Position numbers and translations under genes: made by a program
Source of the DNA: Jacaranda mimosifolia
Lineage: Eukaryota; Streptophyta; Magnoliopsida; Lamiales; Bignoniaceae
Reading direction: 5' to 3'
Length of the DNA stretch: 64,000 bases
Assembly (NCBI GenBank): GCA_018894105.1
Contig: CM032117.1
Location: forward strand, 30,856,501-30,920,500
Shown here: piece after piece, positions 63,061-64,000 of the stretch
Layout: each line of letters starts with the position of its first letter
Position numbering within the stretch: position 1 is the stretch's first letter
Notes under the pieces: model-generated
The model's input: the letters and a program-made list of their open reading frames with translations, nothing else
What the model was told of the DNA's origin: nothing
The model's database searches: none

Positions 63061-64000
63061 TGTCACACGCCAACTTAGCAAAATAACATAATTTTCATAC
63101 ATAAATCAACTTAAAAAGATTCTACAACTTGAAAGTTGCTCCTTATCTCTTGATCTTGCAAATTCTCCTCCATATGTGAAAATATCAACAAAAAGAGTGA
63201 GCTCGAAAGCCCAGCAAGCATTTTACATATATTTAAGATGCAAAATATTCAAAATATCTTATAGTTAACATGACCATGAGACTATAACACCCAAAATTCG
63301 ATGGACAAACTACCTCCATATCAAAATAAACAAAGTATTTCAAACTAGTTTTGAGCCGGCACATTCAAAGATTTCTATCGCTAGAATTTCATGTCATATA
63401 TCAAAGTATTATAGTCAACATGGCTATGCAAAACATATTCTCAAATTAAAGATTGTGAACATTTGAAATCTTAAACATATGTAAAACACTCACCTTGGAA
63501 ATTCTTATAAAGCTAAGTAGAAACACTCTTCAAGAATCTTCCTCTCCTAATTCTTTCTACAATTCTTTCTCATCCTATTCTAACATTTTTTAACCTCAAT
63601 AGATATGTACATTTCCACATGTTCCCAACATATATAGGTAATTTTGTAACTTACAAATTAATTCCCACTATTCCTCCATTATACATCACTTTTCTTATTC
63701 TTAAATAAGATGCACCTCTACACATATTTGACTAAATAGGCTATTACTTCATATTCCTCCAATATTTCAAGTTTAATACCCACTATCTTCCTTATCCTTA
63801 AGGGCTACTGCCTCTATATTCCATTTGTAACTTTTGACCATAATTTCAAGAATAAAAGTCCACTAATTGTCATTACATAATTGAGTTAGTAAATCAATTT
63901 ATAATTATGTTTTTCCTTTATTCTTGGGCATTACAAACACCCCTCCTTCAAAACGCGACGTCCTCGTCACGATGGACGTGTTCAAATCCGTTACCAGGCA
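63061..64000 (-). repeat. Unit 50, partial monomer at window end
   Basis: LTR 63061-63935 starts TGTCACACGCC. The internal region begins at 63936 and is cut by the window end at 64000. The LTR is a close copy of unit 48. The array evidently continues. Confidence 0.9.

Larger units (their letters stand above)
1..64000 (-). repeat. Tandem array of LTR-plus-internal monomers (retrotransposon-derived satellite)
   Basis: The same sequence recurs every 1,271-1,275 bp from the first to the last base. LTR left ends (plus strand, TGTCACGCCCC or a variant) were located by eye at 50 places from 1060 to 63061. Exceptions to the spacing are 892 bp (49434 to 50326), 1,256 bp (32901 to 34157) and 1,265 bp (26544 to 27809). 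Each monomer is an LTR of about 878 bp followed by an internal region of about 396 bp bounded by a polypurine tract and a tRNA-iMet primer-binding site, both on the minus strand. No other DNA interrupts the array and no unit is inverted. No gene was found in any frame. Strand is given as minus because PBS and PPT define that as the sense strand of the element. The repeat structure is certain; the retrotransposon origin rests on combined LTR ends, PBS and PPT. Confidence 0.97.

Noticed and set aside
1..64000. CRISPR array
   Set aside because: The repeat period is over 1.2 kb, with no short repeat/spacer alternation and no cas genes.
1..64000. Ribosomal DNA or 5S array
   Set aside because: I recognise no conserved rRNA segment, and the monomer is AT-rich with LTR ends, PBS and PPT.
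1..64000. DNA transposon or Helitron tandem array
   Set aside because: The terminal inverted repeats are short and imperfect, belong to the LTR, and adjoin a PBS and PPT. That fits LTR elements and not terminal-inverted-repeat transposons.
1..64000. Separate insertions of the same element nested side by side
   Set aside because: There are no target-site duplications or unrelated flanks between units, and neighbouring LTRs share one internal region each. Independent insertion would give LTR-LTR junctions with duplicated target sites.

Overview
The whole 64 kb window is one uninterrupted head-to-tail tandem array with a monomer of about 1,274 bp. I count 49 complete monomers plus a partial one at each end, and no unrelated insertion or spacer. 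I find no convincing protein gene, tRNA, rRNA, CRISPR or bacterial-type operon. The organism is most likely a flowering plant. The DNA is AT-rich, and every monomer carries on the minus strand the primer-binding site TGGTATCAGAGCA (complementary to initiator-methionine tRNA), which is the usual PBS of plant LTR retrotransposons. I cannot name the species or the chromosome. Both array ends lie outside the window.

The monomer is not an anonymous satellite unit. Read on the minus strand it is one LTR of about 878 bp (5' TGTAATGCCCC ... GGGGCGTGACA 3', TG/CA ends with imperfect inverted termini), then AA, the PBS, a non-coding internal region of almost exactly 396 bp, a polypurine tract (GAAGGAGGGG), and directly the next LTR. 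The array is therefore LTR-internal-LTR-internal and so on. It is a satellite made from a miniature, non-autonomous LTR retrotransposon with no gag or pol. Any two neighbouring LTRs with the internal region between them look like a structurally complete element of about 2.15 kb. No target-site duplications separate the units, so the array grew by DNA recombination (unequal exchange between LTRs, or amplification of a one-LTR circle) and not by repeated insertion.

Layout: 1-8707 holds older, mixed monomers. 8708-26147 is a homogenised block in which the unit length is exactly 1,274 bp and subtypes recur in the order A-B-C-B-C-A-B-B-A-B from 13804. 26544-27808 is a diverged transition unit. 27809 to about 44344 is a dimeric higher-order repeat (X-Y, period about 2,547 bp), marked by a variant PBS at the end of most Y units. 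44345-53750 shows fresh recombination: an almost perfect one-unit duplication, a monomer with a 381-bp LTR deletion, and a chimeric internal region marking an unequal crossover. 54149-59240 is a run of near-identical units. 59241-64000 is a second dimeric arrangement. A dense cluster of single-base indels at about 53.29-54.38 kb may be unpolished assembly.

How the parts relate: the LTRs supply possible minus-strand promoters, and the PBS and PPT are the signals a helper retrotransposon would need to mobilise the RNA. I infer potential from structure only. Nothing in the sequence proves transcription, transposition or a centromeric role.
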